A stretch of 64,000 nt of DNA from Thecamonas trahens ATCC 50062 (taxonomy: Eukaryota > Apusozoa > Apusomonadida > Apusomonadidae). Shown here piece after piece: positions 32,832-44,192 of the stretch. Position 1 is the stretch's first letter. Each line of letters begins with the position of its first letter. The notes beneath the pieces are model-generated. The model ran no database searches, was not told the DNA's origin, and saw nothing but the letters and a program-made list of their open reading frames with translations. The stretch is taken from positions 461,381 to 525,380 of the forward strand of contig NW_013657678.1 in NCBI RefSeq assembly GCF_000142905.1. The letters are read 5' to 3'. The translations under genes were made by a program, and so were the position numbers.

Positions 32832-34360
32832 CTACGGCTTGGTCGGGTCAAAGTTCGACTCGAAGGGGCCCCAGGCCGACTCGGTGTAGCTGGTGTCGAG
32901 GAGGTTCTCGTCGAGAGCAAACTTGGAGAGGTGGGTGAGGTAGCACGACTCGAACATAAAGGCGATGGCGCCCTCGGAGATAAAGTCCGGGGTGAGGTCC
33001 GAGGTTGTGGCCTTGGTAAAGGCGTCAACATCGGGGCCATGGGCCGAGCCTGCCGAGTGGAGCGAGGCACCGCCGGGCAGGAAGCCCTCCTCCTTGGCGT
33101 CGTAGCGGCCGGTGATGAGGCCCATGAACTCGGTCATGCAGTTTGTGTGGAAGTAGGGCGGGCGGAAGGTGTCTGTGGCGACAGACCAGCGCTCCTTGAA
33201 GACGACAAAGTCGAGGGCGGCGCGGCCGGGCTCTGCAGTCTGGACGGTGACAACGGTGAAGATGCACGGGTCTGGGTGGTCAAACGAGACGGAGTTGATG
33301 ACGTTAAAATTGTCGAGGTTGTAGCGCCACGGCGCGTAGTTGCCATGCCATGCCACGACGTTGAACGGCGAGTGCGAGGCCTGGGTTTCGTACAGGGCGC
33401 CAAGGAACTTGTGGACGACGACAAAGGCGTTGTCGGCCGGATCCTCGGCGTCGGCATCGTAGGCGGCGACGGGCGACTCAAAGTCGCGCGGGTTGGCGAG
33501 CCCGTTGGCGCCGATGGGCCCGAGGTCGGGGATCTCAAAGTGGCCGTCGTAGACCTCGCAGACATAACCGCGGACGGCGGTGGTGCCCTCGGCAAAGTTG
33601 ACCGAGAAGGCGATGCCGCGCTGGACGACGCAGATGAAGCCCGGCGGGACATGCATGGAGCCCATCTCAGTCTTCACGATGAGCTCGCCCGACTGCGGGA
33701 CGATGAGGAAGTCGCCGTCGGCGTTCTTGAGCGCCGTCCGGGTCATCGGCTCGTTGGCCGTGTAGATGTAAAAGGCGACGCCGGCCTTCATCGACGGCTC
33801 ACCGGCCGAGGCCATCTTGTTGAGTCCACGAACAAAGTCGATGCCTTCGCCCTCGGACACGCCCTCGCCCACAATGGGAATCGGCAGCGGCTTCCACCGC
33901 AGCTGGCTCGGCGGCGTGGGGACCGACTCGGAGAGCGCGGCCGTCGGATGCGGGTAGGGAAGGAACGGACCCGAGTGGCAGACAGACGGCCGGATCCGGT
34001 ACAGCCATGTCCGCCGGTTGGTTGCCCGCGGTCGGGTAAAGGCAGTGCCTGAGAGCTGTCGCGACGTAAGTAAGAGCGGGTGGAGTGAGTGTGTGGCCGT
34101 GTTCCAAAAAAGGTCGCAGAGTGAGGAAAAAGCCATCAACGGCACGTGAGCCGAGGTGGCAGCGCTGGCAGGGCCAGAGACGGCAGATGTGGGTCAGTTT
34201 GGGGAGCCAGTGGACGAACCTGTTCAGCATAGAGGCCATAGGGGCAGTTCTGGGGAGAGTTCTTGCCCTTGGGCAGAGCTCCGGGGAGGGCCTCGGTAGC
34301 AAAGTGGTTGTTGAAGCCCGTGAGGTACTCAAACTCGGTCGAGGAAGCAGCAGCAGCCAT
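32832..34360 (-). CDS. HGD: Homogentisate 1,2-dioxygenase, two exons
   Basis: Exons 34220-34360 and 32832-34055 (5' site GTTCGT, 3' site GCGACAG) give 454 residues. The splice restores [10 protein letters not shown] then [10 protein letters not shown], which matches the family's invariant YAEQLSG. Further signatures are NQLRW-type [22 protein letters not shown], the block [30 protein letters not shown] and [10 protein letters not shown]. The iron ligands are in [15 protein letters not shown] (His and Glu) and SAHGPD (His). The enzyme opens the ring of homogentisate to maleylacetoacetate in tyrosine and phenylalanine breakdown. A C7 run on the coding strand lies 12 bases before the ATG. A 418-codon antisense frame over exon 2 is a shadow. 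Confidence 0.97.
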
Positions 34361-34784
34361 GGCGCAGCAGAGGGGGGGTGGTGAGAGGGAGAGGGGTGGC
34401 AGTGGTGGTCGCCGTCGTCATCGTGATCGCCCTCATGATCAGTCGTGCGAATGATCAGTGGCACGGTCACTGTCGTGATGGAGAACCGTTTGAAGGGGTC
34501 TGGACATGCTCGACCTTTCGCAAGTGGAGCAATCGGGTTGGTGTGTGTGTGTGTGGAGGGACATCGTCATTTGATTGATTCGTGGGTGGCAGGGTGGAGC
34601 GAGTCAGCCGGAGGTGGCGAGGGGGTGGGGGGAGGGTGGGTGGGGGGGGGCAGTAGCCAGAGGACGGCAATTGCATTCGATCATTGCTGACGGAACACTC
34701 GGCTGAGAAGGGCACGGGTGGTGGTGGTGGTAGCAGAGGCAAGCAGTCGTGGCTGGAAGAGTTACAGCGGAGGGTGGTATAGGG
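34361..34784. promoter_or_regulatory. Divergent promoter, HGD and ATG14-like
   Basis: 424 bases with G-rich plus-strand tracts (34372-34378 and 34616-34650). Both genes must be driven from here. No defined element was recognised. Confidence 0.45.
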
Positions 34785-35999
34785 ATGGAAGCCGGGGTGT
34801 GCCCGGTATGCGAGCGGAACGACATCATGGGCTTGTATTGTGGCCGCTGTGTGGGTGAGGCTCGTGCTGAGGCGTCTGCCCGGGTGGCGGCGTCCGAGGC
34901 GGTAGCGAAGCGCCTTCGGTCTGCGGTCGAGCCGCTGGTGGCTGCTGCAAGTGGGCGGGCGCGATGGGAGGCACGGGTGGACAAGGCGCGGGATCGAGTG
35001 GCGCGGCTAAAGCTGGCGGTGGCAGCCAAGCGACAGGCGAGCCGGAGGCAGGTCAAGGCCAACAAGGAGGCGAGCAAGGCGCTGGCCAAGCGGAGAAAGG
35101 CGCTAGCCAAACGGCGAGCGCGGCTGGCGACGGCGATGGAAAAGTGGGACGGGCTCGTGGAGCGGTGGGACGACGAGCACGGCTCCGAGCTGCCCGAGGT
35201 GCAGGCCTCGCTGATTGAGTCGCGCAGGGCGCTGGTGGTCGAGCTGCTCTCGGTCCTCCCGCTCAACCCGATAGACGAGCATGCACACGAGCTTGCGGGC
35301 CTGGCGATGGCTGACGACTCGACGTCGCGGCCGGCTGTTCACGACCGGCTGCACGGGCGGGCGTCGTCGCAGGCGCCGCCTCATCTTCTGGTAGAGTCGC
35401 TCACCGACGAAGAGTTTGACGCCATCATGGCTACGTTGGTCCGGCTGCTTTCGCTGGTGGAGAGCTACCTTGGCGTTGCGCTGCCGTACCCGATTGTCCA
35501 TCACGGCTCACGGTCGCTCATCGGATACACTCCGGTAGGGCCGTGGATCACGCTCTTTCGCAACGCGGCGACATTTGGCGACGACGACGAGACCGAGGCG
35601 ACGCTCGCCGGCCTGCCTGTGGCGCTGCGATCGGCGGCGGGCCTCATCTACGACTGGGAGGAGGGCCTTGCGCTGCTCAACTATAACATTGCGGTGGTTG
35701 CTGCGGCATCGGCTGGCCTGCCGACCAAGGTCCGCGAGCTGGACTCGCCGCTTCGCAACCTGCTGCAGGCGCTGCGCTCGCCGTACGTTGGGGCGCAGAG
35801 CATGGCGTACACGATGTTTGGGTCCGAGGCGGAGGAAGTGTATGCGCTACCGTGGCTTGGCTACCACAGCATGACGACGAACCAGTTTGAGCGGCTGCAG
35901 CGGGCGCTGCAGGCGCATCTTGCGGCAGCGGCGCGGGCTGGAGGGCGGGGCAGAAGCGGCGACGGCAGCGGCGGCGACGACGAGTGGGAGCTGGTGTGA
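34785..35999 (+). CDS. ATG14/UVRAG-family autophagy PI3-kinase subunit, ATG14-like
   Basis: 404 residues from ATG 34785 (the frame is open a little upstream without ATG). The N-terminus has CPVC and YCGRC, the paired cysteines that mark Atg14/Barkor rather than UVRAG. A long charged coiled coil (about residues 20-130) follows. The C-terminal domain carries LGVALPYPIVHHGSRSLIGY, NYNIAVVAAASAGLP and DSPLRNLLQALRSP, conserved in the Atg14/UVRAG domain. Atg14 brings the Vps34-Beclin complex I to the ER for autophagosome formation. There is no clear BATS-type amphipathic end; the tail is Gly/Ser-rich and acidic. It ends 26 bases from the convergent coactosin-like gene. Confidence 0.75.
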   Translation: MEAGVCPVCERNDIMGLYCGRCVGEARAEASARVAASEAVAKRLRSAVEPLVAAASGRARWEARVDKARDRVARLKLAVAAKRQASRRQVKANKEASKALAKRRKALAKRRARLATAMEKWDGLVERWDDEHGSELPEVQASLIESRRALVVELLSVLPLNPIDEHAHELAGLAMADDSTSRPAVHDRLHGRASSQAPPHLLVESLTDEEFDAIMATLVRLLSLVESYLGVALPYPIVHHGSRSLIGYTPVGPWITLFRNAATFGDDDETEATLAGLPVALRSAAGLIYDWEEGLALLNYNIAVVAAASAGLPTKVRELDSPLRNLLQALRSPYVGAQSMAYTMFGSEAEEVYALPWLGYHSMTTNQFERLQRALQAHLAAAARAGGRGRSGDGSGGDDEWELV

Positions 36000-36025
36000 T
36001 GCGGGGGCGGGCTTTGGCTTTACGC

Positions 36026-37196
36026 TCAGTAGAGGGTGAGGACGAGGGCGTCGTCCTCGAGGTGGGCGTGGATCTTCTTGAGGTGGCGGTAGGTGTGGAG
36101 CCGAGCCGCTGCCTCTGAGACGGCGGCAGCCGAGTCCTCGTCGCGCGAGGTGGGGACGACGCGTAGGGCGCCAAGCTGGGTATCCCAACCGATGGAGCGA
36201 GCGAGGACCTGGGTCGCGTCTTCGGTGCTGAGCCGGGCGTACGTCGCAGCCTCCCACTGGGCGTCTGAGGCGGCTGACTCGAGCGCCGACTTTGGAGTTT
36301 CGTGCTCGCGGGGTGCGATGCGCTCGACGACCGAGACAGCAATGCGGACGGCGGACGGGTCACCGAACATGTCGAGGAAGCGGGACTGCAGGTCTGCGAG
36401 TGCCGCAGCCGACTCGCTGGTCGACGACGAGGCGGCCCCGGTTGCGGTGCTCTCGTCGCGTTCGAGAACAGCGGCCGAGCTCGCCTCTGCGGCGTAGGCT
36501 TGGGCGGCATTCTCGGCACGGCGCACAATGGTCGAAGCGAGGAGGCGGAGGAGGTCGAGGAGAGTGTCGGAGGCAAGGACGACGCGGTCGGCGGCGTAGA
36601 CGCCTGTGGCCGTGGGAAACTGAGGAAAGATGCAGCGGCAGACGATGGCGTCTGCTTCGGAGAAGAAGAGCGAGGCAAAGGTGTCTTCGTGGCGCTTGGC
36701 CATGTCGGCCATGGCCTGCTCCATGGCGGCCTTGGACGCCATCATCGCCCGCTTGCCCTGCTCGACCGAGTCGTAGTCGGTAAACTCGACAGCGCCGTAG
36801 ACGGCCGGCACCTCGGGCATGTATACAACGTTGGCAAGGCGGCCGAACATGTCGCCGGTCACGTCATAGCCCATGGAAATGTTGAGCGAGCGCAGGATGT
36901 CCTCGGGAGCAAGGTCGGCGCGGTCAGTCCGGACCGTCAGGTGGGTGTAGCCGAACAGAGCCTCGACCGACGACAGGTGGACCGAGATGCGCGCTCGGCG
37001 CATGACGCTGATGTGCTCGCCGACCCAGCAGACGGTGAGGAACTTGACTACAACAAGGTCTCGCAGCTCAAAGTCCAACCTCAGCAGCGCATACACCACG
37101 CCATCGTTGGGCATGGACTCGACCAGGCCGACCAGGCCCGTTGTCCCAGTTGCTCGCAACCGCAGGCTTGAGTTTCCCTCGTACTCGAGGGCGATC
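36026..37196 (-). CDS. Coactosin-type ADF-H protein with extra C-terminal region, 5' end missing
   Basis: The exon starts after a 3' splice site at 37197-37198 and encodes at least 389 residues. Its first ~100 residues fit the latter three quarters of an ADF-homology domain: [20 protein letters not shown], then DDGV-like [20 protein letters not shown], and [20 protein letters not shown], whose VGE...KRAR wording is coactosin-like (F-actin binding). The remaining ~280 residues are helical with no recognised domain. The first ADF-H strand-helix should be in an upstream exon. A tentative candidate is 37878-37948 (MASQVLASDVVPVAIAEAAT), joining as A-K-I-A in phase, but its 5' site GTTGGC is weak and its ATG would be 22 bases from the next gene's ATG. 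Confidence 0.65.
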
Positions 37197-37410
37197 CTTC
37201 GAGGGGAAGTTGATGTTGAGGATGATGATGATAACGATGACAATGACGATGACAATGACGATGACGATGAGATCGATGTAGGCGTCGATGTAGGTGGGGT
37301 TGAGACAGATACAGAGACAGACACGTACATACAAAGTCATACACATGCATGAGTATCTTCATCACCCCCCCCCTCTTTCCTCCCTTCTTGGTCTGTCTCC
37401 CCGCAGGGGG

Positions 37411-37621
<211 letters not shown>

Positions 37622-37721
37622 NNNNNNNNNNNNNNNNNNNNNNNNNNNNNNNNNNNNNNNNNNNNNNNNNNNNNNNNNNNNNNNNNNNNNNNNNNNNNNN
37701 NNNNNNNNNNNNNNNNNNNNN
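37622..37721. other. Assembly gap (100 N)
   Basis: Exactly 100 N, so probably a gap of unknown size. The far side starts with pyrimidine-rich C tracts. Confidence 0.95.
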
Positions 37722-37970
37722 TCCCCCCCCCTCCCTCCCTCCCCCCCCCTCCTTCCCTCTGATCCCCATGCTCTACCTATCCATAGCATCAAAGGGCATC
37801 TTGATCCCTTCCCCCCTTCACCTCTATCTCTGATCCCCCTTTCTTCCCCCCTCCCTCCCCCCCCCCCCTCTGCCAACTTTGCTGTCACTGTCGCTGCCTC
37901 CGCTATCGCCACCGGCACAACGTCACTCGCGAGTACTTGACTTGCCATTGAGGGAGGGAGGGAGGAAGTC

Positions 37971-39012
37971 ATGCAGCACCTAGCTGTACGGCATGTTCTG
38001 TTTGCCCTGGCTGCTGTCTTGGCAACTTCATTGGCCTTGTGGGTGAGGTACGTCGGTCCCGCCGAGAGCGAGTGAGCCGGAAAGGCAGGGGGGGGGAAGG
38101 GGGAGGGCGGAAGGTGGTGGGGGGGAGGGGGAAGAGGGGGGGCGGGTAATGATGATCACTCTCATGCGGTCTCTCTCTGCATGCACTCACTCTGTTCTGA
38201 AATATCGCTCTTGATCGGACACGGTGCTGTGATCGGTTGCGGATACGGTGATCGTATCGGACACGGTGCGGGCGATGTGGCTAACATTCTCCCGCCTCCT
38301 CAGAACGTACTACACCATCAACAAGGTGCCTGCTGCTGAGGCTTCCCTGCCCGATCGCGGCTTCACTTATGCCGGCGTGCAGGTTGGCACTGGACGCCCG
38401 GCCACTCCGATCGAGCTGCTGTACGAGCGCGCGCAGATGGTTGTGGCGGTGGCGAGCACCATGTTTGTCACGCTCTTTGTTGTCGCGCACGAGCGAATGG
38501 TCCTGCTGGGTCGACTGACTACCCTCTGGCTCTTTCTCTCGCTCGTTTCGGTCCCGATGATGGTGCTGACGTATGCTCCGTTTCCACGGCCCGAGTGCCC
38601 CGCGCTCGCCGGCTCGCTCATCGCCTGCTCGCCGTCGTTCTGGTCGATCAACGTCATGTACTTGGCCCTCTTTGCCGGTCTTTGGCGCCACACCGTCCGC
38701 GACTCGGCCATCGGCGACGTGCTCGCCGGCCTCTCGCCGCTGGCCATGTGGCTTGTCGAGCGCTCGGCCTGGCTCCTTGTCGCCGCCATGTGCTACGTCC
38801 AGATCCACGGGCGGACGCACTACTCGGTCTCGCTCGCGCTGGCCATCATGGCCGGATGGCATGTCGCCGAGGAGCTCTTTACCCGCGCTGCTCTCGACTT
38901 CCCGGCCTTTGAGTACAAGTCGGTCTATCTGGCCACCATTGACTGGGCCTCGGCCGAGCTCCGCAAGTCCTCACTCGGTCGCGTTGTCTACCGCCCGCGC
39001 AAGCTTGAATAG
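37971..39012 (+). CDS. Multi-pass membrane protein, sphingomyelin-synthase/PAP2-like, two exons
   Basis: Exons 37971-38047 and 38304-39012 (5' site GTACGT, 3' site CCTCCTCAG) give 261 residues: LFALAAVLATSLALWV is a first helix or signal anchor and joins RTYYTINKVPAAE. At least four more hydrophobic helices follow (for example VVAVASTMFVTLFVV, LWLFLSLVSVPMMVLTY, LLVAAMCYVQIHG). RTHYSVSLALAIMAGWHVAE resembles the HYTxDV...A catalytic block of sphingomyelin-synthase relatives, but the usual Asp is Ser and I see no upstream GD...SGH block. So a lipid phosphotransferase fold is a guess, possibly inactive. It ends 39 bases from CARMIL. Confidence 0.6.
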
Positions 39013-39051
39013 CACTGCTCACTAGGATTAAAGAGAAAGAGTTCCCTTTGC

Positions 39052-42000
39052 TCATGCCGACGGCCCGCCCCGGTTGCGCGGCCGCCGCGACGGCGGCCGC
39101 CGATTGCGCTTGGGTGCGGCCGCCACCCTCGCCCGGTTCTTGTGCTCGAGCGCAGCCTCCTTGCGCTCAAACTCCTCGAGCTTGACGTCCGGCCCGTCGG
39201 GCACCTCGGCCTTGCCCTTGTCTTTGGACTTGCCCTTGACCTTGTCCTTGACCTTGTCCTTGGACTTGACCTTGTCCTTGGACTTGACCTTGTCCTTCTT
39301 CTTGTCCTTGTCCTTGACCTTCTTCTCCTTCTTCTTCTTGTCTTTGGCGGCCTTGGCGGCCTTGGCTGCCGCCGCGTCCTGTTGCGCCGCCTTGGCCGCC
39401 GCTCGGTTCGCCGCCCGCACCCCCTCGATGTCGTCGAGCGCGTCCTGCAGCCGCATCTCGACAGCCTGGAACACATGCTCGGCGGCAATGTCGACCATTG
39501 AGGCGCACGTTTCACCGCCGAGGTTGACCAGCTCTGACGTGACGCCACGGAAGAGCTTGGAGAGCTCTTCGACCTGGACTAGGGCTGTGTGGTCGGCGAG
39601 CGAGGCCACCAGCTCATCGCGGGTGTCCGCCACCGACGGCAGCCGCGCCGCAAACAGCTCGCCGAGCCGTGCCTGCATGTCGCGGGCCCGGTCGGCGTAG
39701 TACTCGCGGACCTGCGAGGCAAACTCGTCGAGCATGTTCTTGAGATCAACTTCCATCGTCGCCACCATCGACTGTGCCGCAAAGGCAAGCTCGGTCTGCG
39801 CCGCAGGAGTGGCTTCGGCGTCGGCAATGGCTGCAGAGTGGGACTCAAGGTCGGCGCCTGAGCCGGTTGCCCGGATCCGCTGCACAATGCGCGAGAACTC
39901 CTCGGCGCGGACCATGTTGAGCGACGAGACGCCGGTGAGGCCGGTCGCCGACGCGCGGAACTGGTTCGGGTTTTGGTTGCGGAAGAGCGAGGCCTGGATC
40001 TCGTTGACAAGCGCATAGACCTGCTCCGGGTCGCGGAGCGAGGCGTTGATGTCGATGAGCGGTAGCGGCATCGCCTTGATTGAGTAGTTGCGCGAGAGGC
40101 CGGTCTTAAAGTGCTGCAAGCCGACCTGCGATGTACCGTTCTCGTCCCACGACAGCGATCGCAGGGTGTCATTGAGCTGGAGTGCCTTGGAGAGCGCAGC
40201 CGCACCACGGTCGCCCATCTGGTTGCCCGAGATGTCGAGCTTGGTCAGCGAGGTGTTCGCCCCGAGCGCGTCGAGAAAGATGAGCGTGTCAGCCTTGAGC
40301 GCAGCCTTGGCGTTGCCTGCCAACGAGAGCTCGGTGAGCGGGCACTCGGACTCGATGAGCGAGCAGAGTGCGTCCATGGCCGCCGGCCGCGACTTGGTCG
40401 GCTTGCCGCGAAAGTTGCCGTCAAGCACAAGCGTCTCCAGGCACGTCGACTGTGTCAGCGCCATGACCAGCGCAAGCACGCCGTCATCACCCAGCTCGTT
40501 CTCGGCCACATTGAGCTTGGAAAGGTTGCGCACCGCAGGAAGCGCCTCCGCCAGCGCCCGCCCGCCGTCGGGACCAAAGCTGTTGGCTGCCGCGTTGAGC
40601 TCAAACTCGTGCAGAATTGGGTTGTTGCCAATGGCCCCAATGATCTCCCCAAGTGAAGCCACTGGGACCTTGCTCCCGGCAAGCGAGAGCGCCTTGAGCG
40701 ACTCGGCACCCTGCAGGACGCGGACAAGCGCCTTGGCATCCTTGGCCCCAAACTTGACGTTGTCCAGCACGAGCGTCCGCAGCGACGACGACCCGCGCTG
40801 AAGCGCAGAGAGCACCTGCTCGATGACCACCCCAGTGTCCGCGAGCTTGAGCGTCCCGATCGAGTTGGGCTGCGCCAGGAAGGCTGCCATGCCAGCGGTG
40901 CACCCGGAAAGGTCATTCCCCGACAGGTCGAGCACGTCGAGCGACGACACAAGGTGGCTGTTCTTCTTCAGCGCGTTGACAATGACCATCGCCGTCTTCT
41001 TCTTCAGCCCGCACCCGGAGAGGTTGAGGGAGGCAAGGCCGTGCGGGAGGCTGACAATGAGGCTGGCCAGCGCGTCGCACGACGCCTGGTCCAGCGCGTT
41101 GCCAGACAGGTCGAGGTTGTTGACCGCAAGGTACGGGTTGGCTGCCATCGCCTCAAACACACCCGCAAACTCAGACTTGAGCCCGGTGCCCGACAAGTTG
41201 AGCTTTTCCAGGTGGCCGTTGGTCCGCATCACCACAGCCAGCACTTTCAGCACATCCTTGTCCACGCTAGGGCCCGACGCCGTGAAGCAGCGGAACCACG
41301 AGTTGTACTTGAGCGCGAGCAGGAGCGGCCGGTAGTCGCGGACCTCGTCAAACTCGACCACGTTAAAGTCCTTGACCGAGTTGACGGCAAACAAGTTCTC
41401 CACATCCCACATGATGTCCTCGCGGAGTGGCGCGCCGAGCCACGATGACATGACTGCCATCGCCAGCGCGTAGTTGCCGCAAGCCAGTGCATCCACAGGC
41501 AGCTTCTTGACCCGTGTCGGCGGTGTCACCACAAACTTGACGCCCTCGCCCGAGTCTGCCGGCTTGTCCGGAAAGATCACAGAGACCGCGCGCGCGAGAC
41601 ACGTGATCACGTTGGTCGCTGCGGGCGTCTTGATGTCCAGCGTCGCCACAGAGCTCGAGTTGACCGACGTGGCAATCGCAGCCGGAATGAGCGGTGGCTG
41701 CGCAAACGAGAGGCTCACCGTCGTCTCATCCGGAGAGACCACCGCCCGCAGCTCCAGAATCGAAAAGCTAGTCGAGAGCTTGCCGCCAGCTTTGAGCATG
41801 TACACATGCTTCTGACCGATGACAAGCAGCCGCGGCTCGGGCCCCTTGGTCTTGATCAGAGCCACCCGCGACACAAAGTACGCATTGTCGGCGTGCTCAT
41901 GGAGCATAGCACGCACCGCGTCTGGCGCCCATCCCACACCCCAAACACGTACACAAGCCGCCAGTTCCCTTCCATGGTCAGTCTTCATCCCTGCTCCCTT

Positions 42001-42259
42001 CCTCCCTAACACCAACCCCCCACTCCACAGCACCGCTTTCTCCCCCTCAGCGCATGTCGGCTACCAACCATTTCGTTGGAATCGCCAACGCGAGCACCGC
42101 CACGTACACAGTCACCCCCCCCCCCCCTTTACATCCCCTCCTCCCCGTCCTGTCCCCCCCCCAAACTCCTGTTCCCTCATTCCCCCACTCCGTGCGGTGG
42201 AAAGGTATGCAAGACGTACTTGATTCTTCATAGCTCACCTCGGCGAGCTCAATGGGCAT
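39052..42259 (-). CDS. CARMIL-family actin regulator (PH + LRR), two exons
   Basis: Exons 42220-42259 (MPIELAEVSYEES) and 39052-41921, with 5' site GTACGT and 3' site GCGCCAG, give 969 residues in exact phase. A CARMIL PH-like start (RLLVIGQKHVYMLKAGGKL, STSFSILELRAVV) is followed by IMWDVENLFAVN, DYRPLLLALKYNSWF and about 16 LRRs (VNNLDLSGNALDQASCDAL, SLTKLDISGNQMGDRGA). A helical dimerisation segment follows, then a Lys/Asp/Ser tail. The last 32 residues start LEHKNRARVAAAPKRNRRPP, which recalls the capping-protein-binding CPI motif LxHxTxxRPK. CARMILs uncap actin filaments by binding CapZ. Family assignment is strong; activity of the degenerate CPI is not known. Confidence 0.9.
39195..39345 (-). 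repeat. Coding repeat for the KDKVKSKDK tail of CARMIL
   Basis: Imperfect CTTGTCCTTGAC-type units give alternating Lys-Asp and Lys-Ser. It is similar in style to the NEK tail but in an unrelated gene. Confidence 0.8.
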
Positions 42260-43120
42260 GGTGAGGGAGTGAAACGGTGCGTGACGGGGTGACTCGCCCT
42301 GCATTCGTCCGTTGCCAGTTGCCAACAAGCTCGACGAGTAGCCAGCAATTGATGGGAAGGAATAATTGAATCTGGTGTGTATTGCTTTTGCCGTATTGGC
42401 AAAGATGGACAAAGTTAGAGTAGAAAGACGCCGCTGACCTTGCTAGTGCTGGTTGGGGAGGGGGAGGGCACGGCAAGCGGTTACTAGATGCATGCGTATA
42501 CTGCAGAGAAGATCGGCCGTCGTGTTTCTGCCAAATGCGCCTTCTGGGTCGTCGGTTGCTCGCCGAGTCAGTGCCGGTCGGCCGCCACTCGTCGACTCGC
42601 TGGCTGCATCTCCGGCAGGCGAGCAGCCAAGTTGAAACTGGGTATAGGATTGGGAATGCGATCGCTACCAGTGGACTGATGTTATCATCGTGCCTTGCGT
42701 ACTACAGATCACGTCGAAAATCCACTGAAATTGTCGCTGGTTGTCGCTGGTGGCTCTTGGGAGGGCTGGCGGTGGTGTAGGTGAGCGGTGAGCTGCCCTG
42801 CTCACGGAAGCATATGAGCATCTTTTGGTCCGATGGAGCCAGACCTGCAGTGAAATGGCGGATGATTAGTATGTTAGTATGTGCAGGCTGCAGGAAACGG
42901 AAGGATATAGTCGTATGAAAGCTTGTGGCGGTATGTAGCTTCGATGACGGGTATCTGCGGTGGTAGCGGCATCGAACGGGTTGTGTCATTTTTCGGGGTT
43001 GGGAGACGAAGCTTGCGCTCGGCACGCTTGAGTTGCAAACTTGCAAGGACACGTCGCGCACGTGAGTGTGGAGGAAGCAAGTAGCGGGTGAGTCTGCAGA
43101 AAATCTCATTCTCTGCTGCA
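42260..43120. promoter_or_regulatory. Divergent region between CARMIL and the transporter
   Basis: 861 bases, the longest intergenic stretch here, with average composition and no long repeat. No coding frame with protein-like composition and no RNA gene was recognised. The CARMIL intron just left of it (41922-42219) carries C runs near 42116-42127 and 42152-42160. Confidence 0.4.
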
Positions 43121-44131
43121 ATGGGTGCTGTGAAGGTGCCTGTGCCGTCGGCCTCTATGCTGGTCTCGGTTGGCTACGTGGGATGGAATGTTGCCTCATC
43201 GGTTGGCCTAATTCTTGTCAACAAGTGGCTGTTCGACGTCGTCCGCCTCGAGTCCATCCTCCTCCTTACTGCGCTGCACCTGTTTTGCTCATGGCTTGCA
43301 GTGGTTGGCCTCATCAAGCTTGGCTATGAAACTTACAAGCCCATGCCCACCAAAGATCTGGCGCTCATGGTTGGCTCGTTCTTCTTTACCATTGCCTTTT
43401 TCAACCTCTCGCTCAAGTTCAACTCGGTCGGCACGTACCAGCTCTCCAAGCTCCTGGTTACGCCGGTCACTACCGTTCTTCAGTTTGTGCTCTTCCGCAA
43501 GAGTGTGAGTCTCGCAACACAGGCAGCACTGTTAGTAATTTGCCTTTCTGTGGCGTTTGTGACGAGCTCGGGCGATCGGCCGACAGTGACGGGCGCCACC
43601 TGCTCGATCATCGCCATCCTGTCCTCGGCTATTACCTCGCTGTGGGCAAAGTCCAAGCCGGCCGAGCTCGGTCTCTCGACCTACCAGCTCAACTTTCACC
43701 TCTTTCTTTGGTCAAGCATATGCTTTGCCTCGGCCTCGATTCTTTTTGAGAGCAACCAGATCGGCCAGCTCCGCGCACTCATCCGCGACGACCTCGATCC
43801 TAACGTTGCCGGCTCGCTCCGAGTCCCATTTATGATTCTGACCTGCGCCATGGCCGCCTCGCTCAATCTCTCATCGGCGCAGCTCATTTTCTACACTTCA
43901 CCGCTCACCTACCACGTTGTGGGCCACTTTAAGCTCATCCTCATTCTCGCCTTTGGCGTCATCTATCTCAACTCCCCGGTCTCATCGCAGGTTGTGGTCG
44001 GCATGGTTGGCGCAGTGTCTGGTGTCATGTGGTACACTACAATTCGGTTCCGTGAGGCGCAGATGCACGTACCGGAGGTTCACTCGGACGACTCGGACGA
44101 CTTGAAGTGGAGCGAGAGGGCTCGGGTGTGA
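43121..44131 (+). CDS. Drug/metabolite-superfamily transporter of the TPT/SLC35E3 type
   Basis: 336 residues, about ten membrane helices, from VGYVGWNVASSVGLILVNKW to VVVGMVGAVSGVMWYTTIRF. The ILVNKWLFD near residue 38, PTKDLALMVGSFFFTIAFFN, KFNSVGTYQLSKLLVTPVTT and TYHVVGHFKLILILAFGVIY blocks are the triose-phosphate/nucleotide-sugar transporter pattern; NSVGTYQLSK and HFK are close to SLC35E3. These proteins usually exchange sugar phosphates or nucleotide sugars across Golgi or ER membranes. There is no plastid transit peptide. The acidic C-terminus (HSDDSDDLKWSERAR) is cytosolic. The stop lies 61 bases from the convergent GPI stop. Confidence 0.9.
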   Translation: MGAVKVPVPSASMLVSVGYVGWNVASSVGLILVNKWLFDVVRLESILLLTALHLFCSWLAVVGLIKLGYETYKPMPTKDLALMVGSFFFTIAFFNLSLKFNSVGTYQLSKLLVTPVTTVLQFVLFRKSVSLATQAALLVICLSVAFVTSSGDRPTVTGATCSIIAILSSAITSLWAKSKPAELGLSTYQLNFHLFLWSSICFASASILFESNQIGQLRALIRDDLDPNVAGSLRVPFMILTCAMAASLNLSSAQLIFYTSPLTYHVVGHFKLILILAFGVIYLNSPVSSQVVVGMVGAVSGVMWYTTIRFREAQMHVPEVHSDDSDDLKWSERARV

Positions 44132-44192
44132 GACTGGCGCATGTACATGGCTGGTAAGGATGTGCGTCCAAGCGAGGCATGTTGTGTGATAT

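Noticed and set aside
32796-34052. 418-codon open frame antisense to homogentisate dioxygenase
   Set aside because: A shadow produced by GC3-rich codon use; the other strand has full enzyme homology and proper splice sites.
36302-37171. 289-codon plus-strand frame over the coactosin-like gene
   Set aside because: The minus strand carries the ADF-H signature; this frame has none.
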